The position numbers were made by a program, and so were the translations under genes. The notes below the pieces were generated by a model. That model ran no database searches, was not told where the DNA came from, and was given only the letters and a program-made list of their open reading frames with translations. A stretch of 9,241 nucleotides of DNA from positions 1 to 9,241 of the forward strand of contig JAGXSQ010000072.1 of the NCBI GenBank assembly GCA_018333395.1, in the 5' to 3' direction. The stretch is from Dethiobacter sp. (lineage in GTDB: Bacteria; Bacillota_D; Dethiobacteria; Dethiobacterales; Dethiobacteraceae). This document shows positions 7,360 to 9,241 of this stretch, piece after piece (position 1 is the stretch's first letter; each line of letters opens with the position of its first letter).

Positions 7360-7388
7360 TTATTCGACAGACATATGGATACTCCTTT
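7360..7388 (-). promoter_or_regulatory. Candidate SigH promoter of spo0A
   Basis: On the minus strand AAAGGAGTA (7388-7380), an 11-nt spacer and GTCGAATAA (7368-7360) fit the SigH consensus RnAGGAwWW-N11-12-RnnGAATww, with one mismatch in the -35. Transcription would start near 7354, about 44 nt before the ATG. The SigH-driven promoter of spo0A is well known in B. subtilis. It lies just downstream of the spoIVB terminator, as expected for an independent unit. Confidence 0.6.
7363..7369 (-). promoter_or_regulatory. 0A box overlapping the spo0A promoter -10
   Basis: TGTCGAA, the ideal Spo0A-binding heptamer, shares its last five bases with the SigH-type -10 (GTCGAAT). Spo0A bound here would compete with polymerase, suggesting negative autoregulation, although activation cannot be excluded. 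The same heptamer also occurs inside deoB (near 1926) and xerD (near 3118), so the word alone is not decisive; its position is what counts. Confidence 0.5.
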
Positions 7389-7404
7389 CATGTTTGCCAA
7401 TTTT

Positions 7405-8772
7405 TTAAAAATTCTTACAAAAAAAAATAACGCCGCTTGGCGTTAAAGATTGATCTTGACTGCTGAGTACATTAAGCAATCCGGACTCTGCAATCATCCA
7501 CTCGATAAAAATCGCGTAACCTCTTATCGGGTCATTGACGAAAACATGGGTCACAGCTCCCACTAGACTGCCGTTCTGAATAATGGGGCTACCACTCATA
7601 CCCTGCACGATGCCACCGGTGCTTTCCAGTAGCCGCTCATCAGTAATCCGGATAACCATCCCTTTATCACCCGGGCTTGTTTGTTGGTAGATGCGCTGAA
7701 TTTCAATATCGAAGCGTTCTATATTTTCTCCTTCAATGACCGTGAGGATTTCAGCAGGTCCTGGTACGACCTGAGACATCAGGGCAATTGGTATAGGTTG
7801 GTTATAGCTGCCAGGCACATCTGCCATTCTAGACAGACGCCCAAAAATACCAAATTCATTGTTTTTCTTGATTTCTCCCACGATATCCTGCTCTTCTTGA
7901 AAAACCCCTGTCTTTTCCCCGGGATAGCCCCGCCGGGCTGCTTTAATGTTGATTATATTAGCTTTGACCACCTGCCCATCCCGAACTTCAATCGGTTGGT
8001 TGGTGTCAACGTCGCTGATAACATGGCCCAAGGCACCGAAAATCATCGTTTCAGGATCATAGAACGTCAACGTCCCCACACCGGCCGCTGAGTCCCTCAC
8101 ATACAGACCGACACGGAAACGACCTGTCTCCTGGCAGAGTAGCGGTTTTAATTCTTTAATGAATTGCTGTCCGCGCCTCTTAACTTCGAAGTTGGCTTCT
8201 TTTCCCTCCGCTTCAGGCCTGTTAATCAGCGCCGCCACCTGGTTGGCATCAAGCAATCGGATGCCATCAATAGCGACAATCGTATCCCCAACCTCAATTC
8301 CGGCTTCTTTGGCAGGCGAGGCGGCTTTCTGCGCTCCCTGCACTAAATGGTACCCCACGACCAAGACCCCTTCGCTGTGGAGCTTAATGCCGATGGAGTG
8401 GCCGCCAGGCACCAGTTTTTTTTCTGGCAAAACGTTGACGTTAAGCTCTCTGAGTGGGATAATACCAAACAACCTGAATTCCAGATTAACGGAACCCAAC
8501 CCCTGAGCGCTCAACAGAAGCGGATCGCGCAAATTTATCTTGCTGGAGCGCAGCGAAATCGGTATCCCATTTAAGGCCAGAACTCCGTCCCTGTCGCCTC
8601 TGACATAAATGCTCAGGGGCGAGCCTATGTTTACATAATGCTTCTCGCCCTCCAGAATCCTCAGGGCCGGGTGCAAATTCAGCCAAATCCTCCAAGGGAA
8701 AGCTGCCGCAAGTAGCAACAACAAACTAAGAAGAGCTAGGGCAAGCTTCTGCCTTCTGGATAAATTTTTCAC
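7405..8772 (-). CDS. spoIVB: SpoIVB forespore signalling protease
   Basis: SpoIVB is a serine peptidase (family S55) secreted from the forespore into the intermembrane space. There it cleaves SpoIVFA and so triggers SpoIVFB to process pro-sigma-K. Features in order: a basic N-terminus and hydrophobic anchor (about 10-26); a beta-rich region; a PDZ domain (about 125-210, with [13 protein letters not shown]); and the protease domain with catalytic His250 ([10 protein letters not shown]) and the Ser motif GMSGSP (391-396, probably Ser393). GYAIFIEWM (418-426) is the usual near-C-terminal sequence. The 455 residues are about 25-30 longer than usual. The start is GTG at 8772 with AAGGAGG 8 nt upstream. 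The last 13 codons run through the terminator hairpin and U-tract, so the stop (7407-7405) lies beyond the expected mRNA end. spo0A follows, as in most spore formers. Confidence 0.96.
   Translation of the reverse strand: MKNLSRRQKLALALLSLLLLLAAAFPWRIWLNLHPALRILEGEKHYVNIGSPLSIYVRGDRDGVLALNGIPISLRSSKINLRDPLLLSAQGLGSVNLEFRLFGIIPLRELNVNVLPEKKLVPGGHSIGIKLHSEGVLVVGYHLVQGAQKAASPAKEAGIEVGDTIVAIDGIRLLDANQVAALINRPEAEGKEANFEVKRRGQQFIKELKPLLCQETGRFRVGLYVRDSAAGVGTLTFYDPETMIFGALGHVISDVDTNQPIEVRDGQVVKANIINIKAARRGYPGEKTGVFQEEQDIVGEIKKNNEFGIFGRLSRMADVPGSYNQPIPIALMSQVVPGPAEILTVIEGENIERFDIEIQRIYQQTSPGDKGMVIRITDERLLESTGGIVQGMSGSPIIQNGSLVGAVTHVFVNDPIRGYAIFIEWMIAESGLLNVLSSQDQSLTPSGVIFFCKNF
7419..7445 (-). terminator. 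Intrinsic terminator embedded in the 3' end of spoIVB
   Basis: In the minus-strand transcript TAACGCC, loop AAGC and GGCGTTA form a 7-bp stem followed directly by nine U residues (7427-7419). It is a textbook intrinsic terminator. It separates spoIVB from spo0A, yet the spoIVB frame stays open through it and stops only at 7407-7405. A TAA in another frame (7445-7443) forms the first bases of the stem, where the stop codon would normally be expected. Confidence 0.88.
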
Positions 8773-8862
8773 ACGGTTATCCTCCTTGTCCTTCTTACAG
8801 GCGGAGATATCACCTCCTCACCGTTGCTGAGATGAATTTGTGTGATCTTAAGATAACCGTGT
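8771..8862. repeat. 11-bp perfect inverted repeat flanking the spoIVB leader
   Basis: ACACGGTTATC at 8771-8781 is matched by its exact reverse complement at 8852-8862, with 70 nt between. The arm near the gene covers the last base of the Shine-Dalgarno and the first two bases of the GTG start. The distal arm overlaps the candidate forespore -10. If transcription began further upstream, pairing would mask the spoIVB start; otherwise it may be a pair of protein-binding sites. The function is unknown. Confidence 0.6.
8809..8818 (-). other. Orphan perfect Shine-Dalgarno in the spoIVB leader
   Basis: AGGAGGTGAT is complementary over 10 nt to the 3' end of 16S rRNA. It lies about 22 nt upstream of the working Shine-Dalgarno (8787-8781) and 36 nt before the start. 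No sensible start codon follows: the spoIVB frame has a TGA right at it (8820-8818), and the only nearby candidate is a CTG immediately followed by TAA. It could be a ribosome standby site or the relic of a leader peptide. Confidence 0.45.
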
Positions 8863-8877
8863 AAGATTTTTTTATGC
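8849..8877 (-). promoter_or_regulatory. Candidate forespore (SigF/SigG) promoter of spoIVB
   Basis: On the minus strand GCATA (8877-8873), a 14-nt spacer and GGTTATCTTA (8858-8849) fit the SigF/SigG type (GCATA, about 14-16 nt, GGnnAnAnTw) except for a C at the second conserved A. Initiation would fall near 8842, giving about a 70-nt leader. Forespore expression of spoIVB is established in B. subtilis. Motif reading only. Confidence 0.38.
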
Positions 8878-9026
8878 TCATTTAGTTGACATAACTATTA
8901 TGTATCATCTGGGTATCTCTCTTTCACTGCGAACATATTTTCGCTCATTTCGGCTTCTCAGAGAAGGGTTTTGCCAAAATGTGGCGAAATATTATTTCTA
9001 AACTACCTCCAAGGAGGACTCTGCTC
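8878..9026. other. Divergent intergenic region before the repeat gene
   Basis: No gene is seen. It holds a TTGACA (8886-8891) without a well-spaced -10, a 13-nt palindrome CTTCTC-A-GAGAAG (8954-8966) and a possible 8-bp stem with a 5-nt loop (8969-8989, TTTTGCCA/TGGCGAAA with one G-U pair). The Shine-Dalgarno of the next gene, AAGGAGG (9011-9017), directly follows an anti-Shine-Dalgarno-like CCTCC (two overlapping A residues between the GC blocks), a juxtaposition that is probably accidental because the loop would be too tight. Confidence 0.4.
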
Positions 9027-9241
9027 GTGGTTGAAAATTTTCTGCCCAAAATTTTAGAAAGCCTAGAGCATTTAAGCAGTGAGGTCAAATCTATCCTTGG
9101 CACCATGGCTACCAAAGACGACCTGCAAGCCGTCAAAGACACCATGGCTACCAAAGACGACCTGCAAGCCGTCAGAGGCACCATGGCTACCAAAGACGAC
9201 CTGCAAGCCGTCAAAGACACCATGGCTACCAAAGACGACCT
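9027..9241 (+). CDS. Unknown helical tandem-repeat protein, N-terminal part, cut by window edge
   Basis: A rightward gene begins with GTG at 9027, with AAGGAGG 9 nt upstream, and is open for 71 codons to the window end. The N-terminal 25 residues (VVENFLPKILESLEHLSSEV then KSILG) form a likely amphipathic helix. From residue 26 the sequence is 13-residue repeats of TMATKDDLQAVKD, three full and one partial, highly charged and predicted helical. It has no signal peptide or membrane segment so far. I do not recognise a function; similar MATKDDL-type repeats occur in uncharacterised coiled-coil proteins of Firmicutes, where the repeats usually precede a C-terminal part not visible here. It is divergent from spoIVB, the place where many spore formers carry recN or other genes. 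An opposite-strand frame here (8945-9232) is just the repeat read backwards. Confidence 0.75.
   Translation, partial: MVENFLPKILESLEHLSSEVKSILGTMATKDDLQAVKDTMATKDDLQAVRGTMATKDDLQAVKDTMATKDD
9102..9241 (+). repeat. 39-bp in-frame tandem repeat
   Basis: Units run 9102-9140, 9141-9179, 9180-9218 and 9219-9241 (partial). Units 1 and 3 are identical at the DNA level. Unit 2 differs at two bases, changing Lys-Asp to Arg-Gly. The array continues beyond the window. Near-identity including silent positions points to recent duplication or ongoing copy-number change. Confidence 0.95.

Noticed and set aside
7311..7400. 30-residue N-terminal extension of Spo0A
   Set aside because: It spans the SigH-type promoter and the Shine-Dalgarno of ATG 7310; family proteins start right at the receiver domain.
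8886..8914. TTGACA as the -35 of a SigA promoter for the repeat gene
   Set aside because: No acceptable -10 at 16-18 nt; the nearest TATCAT is only 11 nt away.
8945..9232. 95-codon minus-strand frame with VAMV-TACRSSL repeats
   Set aside because: Reverse reading of the 39-bp repeat; the plus-strand frame has a proper start and a helix-forming, charged composition.
9102..9241. CRISPR array
   Set aside because: Units are contiguous without unique spacers, in frame with a gene that has a Shine-Dalgarno, and not palindromic.

Overview
This window looks like the chromosome of an endospore-forming Firmicute, most likely of class Clostridia (a Desulfotomaculum/Pelotomaculum-type Peptococcaceae would fit; the genus is inference only). 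The evidence is Spo0A, SpoIVB and SpoIIM together with XerD, a DUF4227/YqzK-like protein, phosphopentomutase and pyrimidine-nucleoside phosphorylase. This is the conserved neighbourhood known from Bacillus (spoIVB-spo0A ... nudF ... spoIIM ... yqzK-xerD-deoB). No complete undescribed system is visible; the less ordinary material is at the two edges and in the regulatory signals.

Layout. Bases 1-296 are AT-rich. They hold the 5' end of a leftward transposase-like gene (1-95), its likely promoter and a perfect 31-nt palindrome (183-213), all probably belonging to an inserted element just past the end of pdp. From 297 to 8772 eight genes run leftward. In transcription order they are spoIVB, terminator, spo0A (own SigH-type promoter with a 0A box), terminator, NUDIX ADP-ribose pyrophosphatase, spoIIM (possible SigE promoter), ald, DUF4227 gene, xerD, deoB and pdp. 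The gene-to-gene gaps from spoIIM to pdp are mostly short (17, 41, 86, 14 and -1 nt), so this could be one long transcript. Bases 8773-9026 are a divergent intergenic region. At the right edge a rightward gene (from 9027, cut by the window) has a clear Shine-Dalgarno sequence and encodes near-identical 13-residue tandem repeats.

How the genes fit together. Spo0A is the master regulator of sporulation entry. SpoIVB is the forespore serine protease that signals to the mother cell to activate sigma-K. SpoIIM is part of the engulfment machinery. Alanine dehydrogenase sits 17 nt behind spoIIM; in B. subtilis this enzyme is also needed for normal sporulation. XerD resolves chromosome dimers. DeoB and Pdp salvage (deoxy)ribose phosphates and pyrimidines. 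The NUDIX enzyme removes ADP-ribose.

The most interesting points are: (1) the intrinsic terminator of spoIVB lies inside its reading frame, so a terminated mRNA would lack a stop codon; (2) a 39-bp tandem repeat gene with two DNA-identical units; (3) a SigH-type promoter for spo0A whose -10 overlaps a perfect 0A box; (4) an 11-bp perfect inverted repeat linking the spoIVB start region to a candidate forespore promoter; and (5) the palindrome next to the transposase. Promoter calls rest on motif reading alone.
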